A DNA stretch of 64,000 nt from Excoecaria cochinchinensis. Taxonomy: Eukaryota > Streptophyta > Magnoliopsida > Malpighiales > Euphorbiaceae. The notes under the pieces were generated by a model. That model was not told the origin of the DNA and did not search any database. It was given only the letters and a program-made list of their open reading frames with translations. The DNA is taken from NCBI GenBank assembly GCA_947683425.1, contig CANTUQ010000031.1, positions 10,166,501-10,230,500 of the forward strand. The letters are read 5' to 3'. Below, piece after piece: positions 34,464-46,672 of the stretch. Within the stretch, counting starts at the first letter, position 1, and each line of letters opens with the position of its first letter. A program made the position numbers and the translations under genes.

Positions 34464-35322
34464 GTGGTGACTCCACTGGGGACAACTAAATTCGAGACTT
34501 TAATTCGAAAGTACCTTGATTAAAAATTACAATTGAGTTTTAGTTTAAAGATTTTATCTTCTTTCAATAATGCATTACATCTCATTAGAGCCTTAGATAT
34601 ATGCTAGTTTGGTCCCTCTATCAACCCCGGTGTGTTCCCGAAGCACAACCCTACGTTCACTCAACGTAGGGAAGTGTTAAGGATAATCACCAGCCCAAGC
34701 CTCGTACCATCATGGTATATTAAATGGAGATTAGTCATTACGCTCATGATGAGCTAGACCCGTTGGCAGGGACCATGCTTGGGTAGCCTTAAAGTATCAT
34801 CACCTTTGACTAAAGCTCATGTAATGGAAATAGTTACTTCCCCTAAGTGGTATGAACCTTAATACTATGCTTGCTGTACGGATCATTATGTATTGGACAA
34901 ACCCAGATAATTTGACGGGTCACTTAATCAAAGGCTTTCATGCCCCGATAGGCCCAAGTCGACTTATTCGGACTGCCTAAAAACATAAAGATCATAACCC
35001 ATGCGCCTTTGCATTTAGTTAAGAGAGGTAATGCTGCCGATTCTTCGCCGTGCACCATGCGCATCAATCGGGTTCCCGAATGATCCATGGGCCAATCCCA
35101 CTTAGGAAAGAGACTATGACCTTGTGTGAGGGAGTAACAAGGTTGGAAGGACCTATGTGCTTGCATGAGATTTGTGGATGTTGCATAGCACGATCATGCT
35201 TTATATGTCATTATGCATCATCCTAATGACTGTGTTTTGCAGCCATCATAGATCTGCCTAAGTGGTCAAGAGGTTTTCAGGGGCGACTACGCAGAAATCC
35301 ATTCTTTGAGCTACCAGAAAGG
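34464..35322 (+). other. Leader of element E with primer site and hairpin
   Basis: The primer site TGGTGACTCCACTGGGGA starts at 34465. Primer sites of this form in Ogre-like elements are usually ascribed to Arg tRNA; I could not check the tRNA. A perfect 9-base-pair hairpin, CCCTACGTT-CACTC-AACGTAGGG, lies at 34649-34671. It is a candidate dimerisation or packaging structure. No coding frame is seen in the 840 bp. Confidence 0.65.
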
Positions 35323-36569
35323 GTGGAGTATCCGGACACTCCTTCAGAAACTAGCTACGCTACTTCAGCTCAGTTCTCTTTGCACAAAGAAATGGCAAAC
35401 TCACCAAGAGGGGCAGATGCCACCAGGGCTTTGATAGCAGATGAAGTGGGCCAAAGGTTAAAAGAGTTTGAGAACCGTATGATGGCCATGATAGCCATAA
35501 TGGGTCAACCAGCGGCCCCGCAGAACCCACCACCTCCTCCTATGAGGAATAATGAAAGGGAGGAGGTCAGAGAAGACCCGTAAGAGGAGATCCGCTCGCC
35601 ACTTGTAAGCCCAAGAGCTGCCACATTGGGGGCACAGAGGAGGATGCCACCCCTAAGGCTAGATGATGATTGGGAGGACGAAGAATATGAGGAGTGCATG
35701 TCTGAGAAAGGGAAAGCCCCTTAAATTGAAGAAGCCATCTGGAAGAAGATGGAGGAAAATTTTGAAGTAATGGCAAGAATGCTGACAAAGGGGCGAAGAA
35801 TAAACCCCAAAAATAAAGAATTAGAAACAGAGAACCTGGTCCCAATGAATTTTAAGATGCCGAATGTGCCAAAGTTTGATGGTACATCAGATCCTACCGC
35901 CCACATAAAGCAATATTCATTAGTGATGAAGGGAACCACGCTAATGAAAAGGCAGAAGATTGAATACTTTTGCTTGAGTTTGACTGGCCCAGCAATGGAT
36001 TGGTACCACGGGCTCGACCGCAGAACCAAGGAGGACTGGAATTTATTAACGGAGGAATTTTTGAGACAATACGAATGCAGTACGAGGATGGAGGTGACCT
36101 TGAAGGACCTGGAGCAGCTACAACAAAAGGGAGGCGAGTCCTTCCATGAGTATCTAACCTGATGGAGAAATCGGGTAATAGAGATGAAGAGGAAACCGGA
36201 TACCCAGGATCAAATACGGCTATTCATTAAAAATGCGGGTCTGTATCTGAGAGAAGGATTGAAGATTAAAGGACTAAGAGACTGGGATTCTCTCAAAGAC
36301 ATCACCATTAAAGCTGAAGGAGAGTACCTTGCTAGGAGAGCGGGTAATGAGAACTATCCCAAGAAAGGTAGCAGTAGCCAAGGGGCAAGTAGACCGATAG
36401 GTTTCGCTAGTGGCACGAGGAAGACTGCTGAAGTATCAACTACTAATGCTACACCGAGGCGTTTCTCCAACTTTGGAAGGTCTTTGTCATGGGTACTGAG
36501 AAGGCTGATGAAAGAGGGTAAGCTGCAGCGTTTGCCAACCAGACCCACTAAAACTTAAGGTATGCCAGG
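35323..36569 (+). pseudogene. Element E gag, interrupted by stops and by element G
   Basis: One frame holds an N-terminal region with a Pro-rich patch, then a Retrotrans_gag capsid domain around 35850-36200 (PKFDGTSDPTAHIKQY, GPAMDWYHGL, EEFLRQYE, GESFHEYL). A basic linker and the SLSWVLRRLMKEG block shared with element H follow. Four in-frame stops lie at 35581, 35722, 36160 and 36556. All could come from CAA or CGA by C-to-T. The zinc-binding motif expected next (seen in H) is cut off by element G at 36570. Confidence 0.8.
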
Positions 36570-38592
36570 TGTGATGCGCGTCGAACCCCGTCGCCTCCCG
36601 AAAGCCTGCTTTAGGGCGATCAGGATGGGATTGATTAAAACTTGTAAGGTATTTACAAGGGCATCTATTTTGGGCAACAATGAGGTTTCTTGGAGTCGCC
36701 ACCCAATAGAACATTTGGAAGGGTCGTCTAGCCTCAGCGAGTGTAAGACGGCGCATACATATCCATCTTGAGCTAGCCAGAAAGATCTTGGAGGCCACTG
36801 CCTCTACCCCCTGGAGCCTAGGATTGTAAATTGAAGTCTTTTGGTGAGACTCAAGAGGTGTCTTGGAAGTCCTAGACCTCTCGCCTCATTGAGCCCCAAA
36901 GACCAGAGTGAGTTCGGGACTCCTCATTTATTTATACCTTGATTAATATTATAATTAAGTTTTTGAATTCATTGTTTCACCAACTTTTCACATGATGAGA
37001 TTAATTTAAAGTGCAATCATTCATGTCAAAATCAATAAATAAAACATTATTAAAATAAATCCCCACAAATCAAATTACAATAAAATTAGGGGCGGAATAC
37101 AACCCCCATTGTAAAAACAACATCAGATCATACAGAAATCGGGATATTCATTGGAGTGAGGACATTGGTCCTGCCATGCATATTTGTTACAAACTGGTTT
37201 TTAAAAGGTGTTAATTTTGTTGGTTAAAAAAAATAGGACATTGGTCCACAGTTTTCAAGAAAACCCAAAATTAATTACTATAAAATATTTGGCCCTTTTC
37301 ACTTTAACGACATTGAAATAATCTTAATAATAACATGAATAAAAAAGCAAGGGTGAAGAAAGAACCCGTAAGGAAATCCTCAGGTTGGCCCGACCATCAT
37401 CATTTACAACTCCAATTCCAAAGGGTCAGAAAATAACTCAGAAATAAAAATGTAAGTAAAATAATAAGAAAATTTAAAAGAAATGAGTTAAAAGATAAAA
37501 AATGAAAACAATTAATATAAGTTAATTAAATCATATAAGTATTAATCCAGAATGTTTACCCTCGGATTTTACCCTTTTGGGTGAATATCGAATGGTTTCG
37601 GTCCCCGCACGCTCCACAAGGATCAAATAAAAATAGATCAAACTAAGAAAATTTGTATTTTCTCTTCTGGAAAATTTAATAGCGATCGAATGTTTGAATT
37701 AGCTGTATTGATGGAAACGAATGAATTTCGTTACCTCAAATTGGCTTAATTCGCAAGAAGAATTTGAGTAAATCAATTAATTGGAAGAATTTTTATCAAA
37801 TAAAATTCTGAAAATAAGGATTTATAGCTTTTTGGTAAATTGCTCACAAAGAAAACTTCTCTAAAAATTCCAATATTTCAAGAAGTGTTTAATTTTCTCC
37901 ACCAAGAATTTTTTTCAAATTTTTCTAACCCCTAAAAATGAAATTTACCTCTCAATTTATAGAATTTTTGGAGATAAAATCAGATAAGCATCAATTTTGA
38001 GTTTGAATTTTAAAAGGAGTTTTTAGAATTCAATTTTAACCAAAACTTATCCTATTTCAAAGATAGGAGATAAAATTTCATCAAATCCGGCAATAACTGA
38101 TTAGATCCACCGCCGAACAGGCATCCCTGCAACTACCGACGAGCATCCCTACTAAGGGCACGCGTGGAAATTCGGCTACAGACGGGCCGTAACGTGGGAC
38201 TAGGGACGGGCGTTCCTATTCAAACATGTGTCCGTCTCTAGCTACAGACGGGCCGTAACGCGGGACTAGGGACGGGCGTCCCTATTCAGACACGTGTCCA
38301 TCCTTAGCTATAGACGGGTCGTCCCTACTATGCATATAGAGACGGGGATCACCACAAGTAGGGATGGGCGTCCCTACTTCAGACGGCCATCCCGTCTATG
38401 GAGTAAAACTACCAATTTCAAGCAGAATTTCCCAAACTCTTTCAAAACCTCACGCTATAGCGAAAAAGATTTTAATTCTTATGAAGTCGAAAGACGAAAA
38501 CCTCCGAATTCAAATCCATTTATCCAGAAACCAACATGGATTTCTTCATCGGGTAACTCTAACCTGGACTGCCTCAAGACCCAGTGTCTACA
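36570..38592 (-). repeat. Element G 3' LTR
   Basis: In minus reading it starts TGTAGACACTGGG and ends GCGCATCACA. Palindromes lie at 38160-38400, just upstream of a TATA-like TATAAAT (about 37955). The sequence is close to LTR E. Confidence 0.85.
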
Positions 38593-38704
38593 GCTGCCCC
38601 TAATTTTGGGGAAACTAGTGCACTAGTGTCTAGATGAGCCAAAATTCAGAGAAGAAAGGAAAGAAACACATACCTGTGGCAGTCCTTCCCTTTTTGCCGT
38701 GGAA

Positions 38705-39130
38705 GTAACGATGTGTCGAGTCTGCTTCAGACTTACAGAACGAGAGGATTGCTCTCCTGAGCTGCACCGAGTCTGCTCCAAACTTATAAAGTGCGGATGG
38801 TGATGCACCGAGTCTGCTCCAGACTTACAAAACGCGAGGATTGCTCTCTTGAGTTGCACTGAGTTTGCTCCAACTTACAAAGTGCGGATTGCTCTCCTGA
38901 GCTGCACCGAGTCTGTTCCAAACTTTCAAAGTGCGGTTGGCGGCGCGTCGAGTCTGCTCTAGACTTACAAAACGCGAGGGTTGCTCTCCCGAACTGCACT
39001 GAGTTTGCTCCAACTTACAAAGTGCGGATTGCTCTCTCGAGCTGCACCGAGTTTGGTCCAACTTACAAAGTACGGATTGCTCTCCTGAGCTGCACCGAGT
39101 TTGCTCCAACTTACAAAGTGCGGATTGCTC
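38705..39130. repeat. 48-bp tandem repeats in the 3' UTR of element G
   Basis: Seven or eight units with 'gctgcaccgagtttgctcca' and 'acttacaaagtgcggattgc' vary in length by small insertions. They lie between the polypurine tract and the end of the sense extra gene. Element H has an unrelated 37-bp array in the same place. Confidence 0.8.
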
Positions 39131-39664
39131 TCTATCGCGTGTGCCCCGCTGTCCTTGTCTAGGCTTGCGCGGTGGCTAATCTATATCGCTAGTCCTGTTT
39201 TAGGCTTGCGAACTTTCCTTGCTAACCCCCATTCAATCTGCAAGGTATGATTCTGATATGTTCATTCACATCTAATATTGGATGTGATAATGTTTGATTG
39301 GTTTATCCCTCCTTTTGACTGTTGGTCATTTTCGAATTGATGTAACTATGTGCCGGTATTATACGAGATTCTTGTTAATACCAATTAAACTTAATTGGTA
39401 GATTTATGAACATTTTATGTCTCTCTTTATTATTTATCATCCTGTTTTCTATATGATCAATTGTCCTTTTTTCTTTTCTTTTTCTTCTTTTCTCTCTCTT
39501 TTAAATTTTCTTTTAAGAAATTTAAATCATGAAGAAATAACATGCAAATTTAACAGGTTAATCCATAAATGTTTTTCCACTAAAAAGTTAAATTTTGTAC
39601 AATATACAGATGTGATTACAATAAAAAGTATAAACACAAAAGCCAGAAGAACTCCCTGAATAAT
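39131..39664. other. Non-coding 3' UTR remainder of element G
   Basis: This is AT-rich DNA with a pyrimidine-rich run (39465-39510). No coding sequence, hairpin or repeat was recognised. Confidence 0.5.
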
Positions 39665-41689
39665 CTACAATGGCGCATAATCTGAGAGCTCCTCTGGATC
39701 ATCATCATCATCATCTGATATATGAACCGGCTGGCCTCGTGATAAAGAAGCAGATGGTCCCGCATCTGGAGCAGATGGCTGCCTGGGAGGGGCTGATGGT
39801 CCATCCTGATGAGCAGCCGAGGCTCTGGCCTGTCACTGGTATCTGGGAGGTACTGCCACTGGTACTGATAACGACTGTGCTCTCGCTGGGTCCTGCTGCT
39901 GGAACTGGACCTGTGCATATCCATCAAGGAAAGGCTGTCCGCCTACCGTCATGAACTGCAGCATGTCAGTGACGACCCCCCTAACTCTCTGAAAGTGCCG
40001 GCCAGGCGGAGGGTTTGATCTGTAGAGGTAGTCCCCATACTCTTCAGCCTATCCTCTGTATGCTCTCTAAACTCTTGCATGGACTGGGCAATGGGAGGTA
40101 TGGCACCCTCTAGGACCTAGATCCTAAATTTGAGAGCCTCAACTGACTCATCCACCATCTGTACAGATGCATCTATCCTTTGGGCCGCCTCATCCTGGGA
40201 GGCCCTCATCTCCTGCCTCAGCTGACCCGCAAGTCTCTCTTGCTCCTATCTCAAATGGTCAATAAGCCTCCCCTGCTCCTGGATAATACCTTGCTGCTGA
40301 TACAGCCGCTCTAAAATGACTCTATCTCACTCCCCAAGCTACCCGAGAAGGGCCCTGTCTCTCTCCTCCTATCTGTGCTCAAAGGAGGAGAACATAGAGG
40401 TCAAAATCGCAGAAAAATCTGGCTGCACCGAGTGCATCGATGGTGTAAATGGAGGGGGGGCTGGCTCTGGTGCTCGCTCTGGAGATGGAGCTGTAGAAGT
40501 AGATGCCCCCGGGTCCCCTGCTCTAGCATATGGACTGAACCTCTCAGTTGCTCGGGGAGCTGTCCGATGTACTCTTGATGGCGAAAGAGAAGTAGGACTC
40601 TGTACTCTCTGTGCTGGAGGAGTAGCCCCATGTCAGGAGGTGTATATGGATGGTGCTCCTCATGCTGCGGCTACGGAGGCTGACCCTCCTGGTGCTCTGG
40701 ATGTCGGGGAGGCTGGTCCTCTTGGTGCTGTGGGTGCTCAGGAGGCTCCTGCTCCATCTGAGGCTGCTCCATCTGAGGCTGATCCTGAGGCTGCTCCTCT
40801 ACCGGCTCTAGCGAGGGCAGGCTAAACGCACGTCTGATCTCATGAATGGTCTGAAGTCTGTATGCCTCGGCCTGACCTGGTATCGGCAGTATCATAGCCA
40901 TCGTAATAGCTGCCGGGGTGTCCACATAAATGCTCTCATCCAAGGCAGGCCCTAGGATGTCTGGACGAATACCCAAACTCAGGAGTAGTCTAGTAATGAC
41001 TCCGCTAACATACACTACAGGGGCTGCCCCCCTAGATACTCTCACCATGTTAACCAAAATCTCGTGGCTGATGTTGAGCCGTTGGCCTGCCACCATGGCC
41101 CATAAACTCCAAATCTCAACGGCGTTGAGGGACCCTGGGTTACCAGCTCTTCCCAAATAGGAGCTGGATAAAACCCTGTGAACATATCAAAGGGCCTGTG
41201 ACGAGAGTACCGTGCTCTTTGCCGTATCATGATCATACGGTACTCCCAGCAATGCAATAACCGCCCAATGGTGGCGTCTGACTGCTCTATGGGGCACTAT
41301 AACATCCTGTCCGAATGGAAGTCCCATAGCCTTTATAAATCGCTGTCGGGTAATGCTGTAATGGTGCCGCTCAATCCAAAACTGGATAACACCCTCCTCT
41401 GTGTCGAATCTCTGATACCCCCCATACTGTAACGTAGCAAGAAACTGCCGAACTATCCCTGGGTGAGTCTGGAAAGTAGGCATCAGAAACTCAGTCACCC
41501 CGCACCTGCTATCAGAATATCGACCTCGTCGGCCATTTTGAGAGCCTTAATGAACGGCCTGGAAATGAAATGGCTAGCTCAGAACTGCACCTAAGCCAGC
41601 GCTGCATACCTTTGTATGGCCTCGGCGCTCATCCAATCCGGGGCCTGAGGCTCAGGCTGATCGCGCGAAGCATATCGTCGCGGTGGCAT
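39665..41689 (-). pseudogene. Sense extra gene of element G, Athila-ORF1-like
   Basis: The ATG at 41687-41689 (MPPRRYASRDQ) directly follows a splice-acceptor-like TTATTTTCAG. The frame gives a conserved domain whose clearest parts are IQFWIERHHYSITRQRF and SLNAVEIWSLWAMVAGQRLNISHEIL. The LFxLWxMLxG-like block recalls Athila ORF1 / plant 'Transposase_32' proteins. A Pro/Gln-rich linker, a helical Gln/Glu-rich region and an acidic Asp-run tail follow, stopping at 39665. Stops and frameshifts break it repeatedly. The copy in H is better preserved. Function is unknown; a nucleic-acid or capsid-related role is only a guess. Confidence 0.65.
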
Positions 41690-42372
41690 CCTGAAAATAA
41701 AGGAAACAATTAGTTTGGTATCATAGTCATAAACGGACTTTACTCAGAAAATAACAAAAATTTAGCAAGCATTCCGATGGGGTCGGGTCTAAACAGAAAA
41801 AAATTAAAATTAAATTAAATTAATCAAAAAAAATTTGGGCAGTACCCCGGCAAGGGTGTGCCCAACCTCCTGCATGAAAAAGCAAAAAAATAGGCCTCAG
41901 GCCTCAAGCAACAGTGCAACATATTCACTCTTGTTAAAAAAAAAAGTGGGCAGCACCCCGGTAAGGGTGTGGCCAACCTCCTGCATGAGAAAACAGAAAG
42001 AAAAAGGGACAGGCCTCAGGCCCTAGGCAACCAGTGCAACATACTCATATGTGCTTTACTTTCTAATTCCTAGTATTGGTTTCAATGTGCATGCATTCCT
42101 AAAGCCATGCCTGAATATCTAAAAACTCAATAACTAAAAATTAATTGTTCTCAAAATAGCCATATCCATGCATTTTATAACAGCATATCACTTACTCTAT
42201 GTGTTAATTCTAGCGCTTAAAGCATTAAAAAAACATAACTATGGCCTTTCAAATTGTACTACAGCAATTAGCCTAATTATACTAATCCAATAATAAAATT
42301 AAATTAAATTACTTACCATAAAATAAAATAAATAATAAATAAAACTAGAAGAATTTTACTAACCTGGAAGTT
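41690..42372 (-). other. Probable 5' UTR intron of the sense extra gene, element G
   Basis: On the minus strand a donor CCAG|GTTAGT lies near 42372 and an acceptor TTTTCAG just before the ATG at 41689. Inside is a diverged direct duplication (41840-42045) with 'cagcaccccggtaagggtgt', each copy about 110 bp. The element H copy has the matching donor ACAA|GTAAGT near 52445. Confidence 0.5.
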
Positions 42373-42516
42373 GAGAATCAATGAAGAAGAAAGGACTAAA
42401 CAGTGGTGCAAAAGAAACCAACCGAAAAAGCAAAAATGATAAAATGTAACTGAAGGAGGGAAGAGCGTCGGTGTGAAGAAAAGAGAAGAAAACGATCATC
42501 CGTCGGTACCATCATC

Positions 42517-42730
42517 CTTATATAGAATTCGCGTACCAACGGGCTTTACGTCTATAAATTTATCGACGGGCATGCCGTCTGTCTCTCCGGATTCTGCATT
42601 TAACCCTCATTAATTACCTAATTAATGCGTGTGATATGCACGATGCAAAGACTGCCAGGTGCACAATTACCGACGGGAACGCCATCTGAGTGAGGGACGG
42701 GCTAGCCGTCGGTAGGTCAAATCTATAAAA
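42517..42730. promoter_or_regulatory. Divergent internal promoter of element G
   Basis: Two TATA boxes point away from each other: CTATATAAG on the minus strand (42517-42525) for the sense extra gene, and CTATAAAAT on the plus strand (42723) for the antisense gene. Between them lie GACGGGCATGCCGTC and GACGGGCTAGCCGTC, palindromes of the type found upstream of the LTR TATA boxes. Confidence 0.6.
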
Positions 42731-42854
42731 TTCAGCATTTTCTTGATTCCGTGCCTTTTCTCTCATTTCAGCTTCATAATAGGCTCTTTTCTCCAGTTTT
42801 TTCCTTTTTTCCTTCTTTATTTCCTTTAGTGACTTCGGCTTTAGCTACTGAGGA

Positions 42855-44203
42855 ATGAATGCTCCTTTTCTCTCTAAGATGCACCGTATCTTAGACGATA
42901 TTCAAACTTGGGAAAACAGCACTCTTGCTCCCCTTTCTGGACTGAAATTTTTACGAAGAATCAAAATAGACTACAACCTCCTTCTGGCTGCGACCCACTT
43001 CTGGGACCCTCGCTTTCACGTTTTTAGGTTCACTTACCAGGAAATGTGCCCCCTGCCTGAGGAACTTGCTGCTATTATCGGGAGCTAGTATCCTCCTAGT
43101 GCATTACTCTGCGTTCCTCGCTGTGGTTTGATTCAAACTCGAGATATTGCTCTGTCCTTAAGTATAGCTCCTTCTGACGCTGCTCGTCTAGTTCCTCAGG
43201 GCTCTGCATTTGCCTTAGAACCTCTGATCGAAGCACTGGATGAATTCTCCCACATTCCTTCATACAAGGTAAGTATCATCTTTCTTTTCTGCCTGATGAA
43301 GTATCTGGTGGTGACTTCAGAGGAGCTGCTTGGAGACCCTCATCTGTTTGGGATTTTGGACGATTTTCACCACGGGTTGACCCCTTTTCCACTTATTCTG
43401 GCTGAGACTATCTTGGGTTTGGACTCTGTCCGCACCAGGTCTACCACTTCAATCTCTGGGAGCCCCTTACATCTCCAGATACATCATTGTTTTAAAGGTA
43501 GTGCGTCCCTTGTGGATTTTCGCACTAGCTTTTCTTAGCGGGAAGTGCGTCCTTTCGGATTTTCACACAACCCTATGCCTAATTTTTGCCTGAATTAAAT
43601 CCCACTTACTCCAGCGGCTTTTCTTCGCCTTTTATCTTATTTTCTTTGGCTTTTATTTTTCCTTGTTTCTTCTTCTAGATTTGGTTGCAAGAGAAATTGA
43701 AACTGCTGTCAGAGCCACCTCCTAGGGTCATTAGTCAGTATTCTGCGAAGCATTTTCTTCCTCGCCGGCATTTGTACCTGCCTGAGACCCCTGACCAAGG
43801 CATTATCAGATTCAGTGAGATATCAGATGAGGATATTAGCTTCATGCCTGCTTGGCTTTCCTTATCCAGTGCAGTTATTGATGGGTCTTCAGGATGCGTT
43901 CCCCTATGCGGGCTTCGTGAGGCAACCTTTAACATCATGGCCCGCTGCTCTCGTCAACTCGGGATGACTCAGGATGTGGTGAGACTCCTTCTATCCTTTC
44001 GAGGTGGAGTCCTTTTTGCGGCTTTTACTTCCTGCTATCATGAGCTCTAGAGTCAACTTCCACTAAAGACTATCATACCTCCCTTCGGAAACCACTCTGT
44101 CACTTCCACCAGCTCGTACAAGAGGTGGATACTTAGCCCGCCATCTGATAACCGAACACGGCGACTGAGGCATTTGGCTAGCGAGGGTAGTAGTAGGGCA
44201 TAG
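42855..44203 (+). pseudogene. Antisense extra gene of element G, DUF7745/plant-mobile-domain-like
   Basis: Exon 1 (42855-43478) starts MNAPFLSKMHRILDD. Its LLAATHFWDPRFHVFRF and LPEELAAIIG blocks match the W-P-H-F pattern of plant mobile domain and DUF7745 proteins; LAETILGLDSV follows. A 200-bp interruption (43479-43678) ends CTTCTTCTAG. Exon 2 (43679-44203) continues in phase with LQEKLKLLSEP, DISFMPAWLSLS and CVPLCGL. Stops lie at 43086 and 44048; the second is TAG where element H has TGG. Tat elements are known to carry extra, sometimes antisense, genes here. The role is unknown. Confidence 0.75.
43479..43678 (+). other. Phase-0 intron in the antisense gene, element G
   Basis: Protein similarity with element H joins CTCCAG (to 43478) to ATTTGG (from 43679) at a codon boundary. 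The intron begins ATACATC, and that of H begins GCACATC. Both are one base from the standard donor GTACATC. The 3' end TTCTTCTAG is standard. Confidence 0.6.
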
Positions 44204-44562
44204 TTTAGTTTTACATGCATTTTGAGCAATATGTTTCTTTTTAAAGCAGAATTGGACAATGATATAAATGAATAAGTCAAGCCTTATTTTATTTCACAAA
44301 ATTGTGTACATTTCAGTACAATTCCAAAATACATGATCTTTTTTTACACTAATTCAATTATGCAAGACTACATTCATTCATGGAACCAAATCCTGACAGT
44401 ATCAAACTCCTGTCTCCAATCAGCCCTCTCGGGTTTTCATGATTGGATATTTTCTCTCAAGCCTCTAAATTTTGCCCAAGATGCCTTTTTTCGGTTTTCA
44501 CCCTGACGAGGCGCCCAATTTTAGCAAGGCCGCCTTTTTTCGGTTTTCGACCCGCAGGGCTT
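44204..44562. other. Convergent intergenic region of element G with purine tracts
   Basis: The antisense gene and pol end towards each other here. Two copies of CCTTTTTTCGGTTTTC lie at 44483-44540. On the element's sense strand these are purine-rich GAAAACCGAAAAAAGG. Element H keeps the same pair at 58453-58520. No coding sequence is seen. Confidence 0.6.
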
Positions 44563-46672
44563 TTATTCTCTTCTTTTGATTTTGTAGCCTTTAGCCATGG
44601 AACCTTTTGAGTCTATCAATATTGACCGGTTCTTGAATTCGTTGCCATCGCGATCCGACAAAATCGCAGCTCCTTTTGACAACAGCTTCTTGAGGATAAA
44701 CGGACCTTCCCACATAGGTCTGAACTTCCCTCTAATATCCGGTGCACCTGGTCTCATCTGTTTGAATACCAAATCCCCCTCCTTCAACGGATGTTTCTTT
44801 ACTTTCTTTCCAAAAGACCTAGTGAGCCTCTTTTGGTAGATCTGATTGTGATAGTAGGCTTTTAACCTATTCTCATCCAACATGTTCAAGCGTTGCAACC
44901 GTTGCTGTGCCCATTCGGCTTTCGGAATCTTTGCTTCCATTGTCACCCTTAGCGACTTAAGTTCGACCTCGACCGGCAATACTGCCTCCGTCCCATATAC
45001 CAATGAATATTGAGTGGCTCCTATTGAAGTTCTGACGGTTGTTCTGTAACCCCACAATGCAAAAGGCAACTTTTCCGCCCAATCTTTATAATTCTGGACC
45101 ATCTTAGCTAGGATCCTCTTGACATTCTTGTTGGCAGCTTCAACTGCCCCGTTAGCTTGAGGACGATATGGAGAGGACTTGTGGTGCTCGATACCATACT
45201 TCTGGAGTAACTTCTTCATTTCGGCCATGAACTGGACCCCGTTGTCAGATACCACATGATGTGGAAGGCCATATCTACATATCAAGTTCTTCTCTATGAA
45301 CTTCGCCATATCCCGAGCATCCACTTTCTTGAAGGACTCAGCTTCTACCCACTTAGTAAAGTAGTCGATGGCGACGATGATGTATCTATGCCCATTAGAG
45401 GTCGTGGGGCGTATTTCCCCAATAATATCAATCCCCCAAGCTACAAATGGCCAAGGTGATGTCAGATTATGTAATTCCGAAACTGGCAGGTGCCTTAAAT
45501 CTGCATACTGCTGGCATAACTGACACTACTTTACATACTTCGAGCAATCGTTATCCATGGTGAGCCAGAATAATCCTTGTCTCATAATCTTTTTGGCTAA
45601 TGTCAACCCGTTCATATGGGCCTCACATACTCCGGCGTGAGTTTCCTCCATTACCCTCTTAGCCTCTTTCTCATCCAAACACCTCAACTGGATACCATCC
45701 GCCTGTTGTTTGTACAACACTCCATTTATGCAGATGAACTGAGTAGATAGCTTGCGAATCATTCTCTGATCTTTCTCAGTAGCTTCCTCCGGAAATTTCA
45801 CATTCTCTAGATAGTTCTTGATATCATAATACCACGGCTTCCCTTTCGTTACTTCTATCTCCATGACTGATTTAAATTCAAAGCTAGGTCTCTCAGAGCT
45901 AGAAATTAAAACTGGCCTCATAACCACCCCTTCGGGATTATCCCACATTGAGACTAAAGTGGCGAGCGCGTCGGCTAACTGGTTTTCATCCGTTGGAATA
46001 AAACAGAATGTACACACTTCAAATTGACTACTCAGGTCTCTCAAGTGCTCGATGTATGGCATTAGCCTCTCTTCTTTAACGGCCCATTCACCTCGAATTT
46101 GATTGATCACCAGGGGGGAATCACCAAACACTTCCACGTTTTTTGCTCCTAAGGCTATCAATGCCTCTAACCCGAAGGCACATGCTTCATATTCAGCTTC
46201 ATTATTGGTAGCTTTGAACCTCAATTTCTTGGCCAAAGGAAGCTTCTCATCATCCGGGGTTATTAGAATGATCCCTACTCCTGCCCCCTTGTTGTTCATG
46301 GCTCCGTCGAATAGCAATTGCCAACCTTGAACTCTGATGGCTGTCACTTCCTCATCTGGAAAGTTAAACTCGTACGAGTCCCCTTGAATTGGGTGTTTTG
46401 CTAGGAATTCAGCCACTGCACGCCCTTTGATAGTTTTTCGAGTAATATACTCCGCTTCGAATTCTTGTAGCAATAATAACCACCTCCCCATTTTCCCAAG
46501 TAAAGATGGAGCTTCCTGTAAGTACCTCAAAGGATTCTGCCTTGCTACTGCCTGTACTTTATAGGCATGAAAGTAATGCCTTAATTTCTTAGAAGCCCAG
46601 ATTACCGTAAGGCAAATCTTTTGTACTTCTGTACACTTAACCTCATAGGCCAGGAACTTCTTGCTAAGGTAG
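44563..46672 (-). pseudogene. Element G pol: RNase H end, second RNase H, integrase
   Basis: One frame enters from the insertion point of element H. It starts in the first RNase H at YLSKKF, then IWASKKLRHYF. The second, archaeal-type RNase H is diagnostic of the Tat lineage (LLFDGAMNNKGAGVGIIL, NNEAEYEACAFGL, FGDSPLVINQI). Integrase follows: a zinc-binding H-H-C-C region and a core with WGIDII, the catalytic Asp in VVSDNGVQF and Glu in GAVEAANKN. A TAG at 45526-45528 replaces the Gln that element H has. A one-base loss near the C-terminus changes the last 25 or so residues. Upstream RT, protease and gag lie beyond the window. Confidence 0.88.

Larger units (their letters stand above)
32041..36569 (+). 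mobile_element. Element E: Tat-lineage LTR retrotransposon, 5' part
   Basis: The 5' LTR is 32041-34463 (2,423 bp). A primer site TGGTGACTCCACTGGGGA follows (34465), then a leader and gag. The element is cut at 36569 by element G, inside gag. Its 3' part lies beyond the window. The LTR is of the same family as that of G. The lineage is assigned from gag similarity to H and from the primer site type seen in Ogre/Retand-like elements. Confidence 0.85.
36570..46672 (-). mobile_element. Element G: Tat-lineage retrotransposon with extra genes, truncated
   Basis: The 3' LTR is 36570-38592 (2,023 bp). To its right come, in minus orientation, the polypurine tract (38593-38611), a tandem-repeat 3' UTR, a sense extra gene (39665-41689), an antisense extra gene (42855-44203) and pol (44563-46672). 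Pol is cut inside RNase H by element H. The rest of G must lie beyond the right edge. Confidence 0.88.

Noticed and set aside
40316..40825. Plus-strand 169-codon Ala/Gly-rich frame
   Set aside because: It is the shadow of the Pro/Gln-rich part of the minus-strand sense extra gene; the same shadow occurs at 50657-50872.
43498..43499. GT of AAAG|GTAGTGCG as the donor of the antisense-gene intron
   Set aside because: It is a better-looking donor, but it leaves exon 2 out of frame in both elements, while the boundary 19 bases upstream keeps the frame in both.
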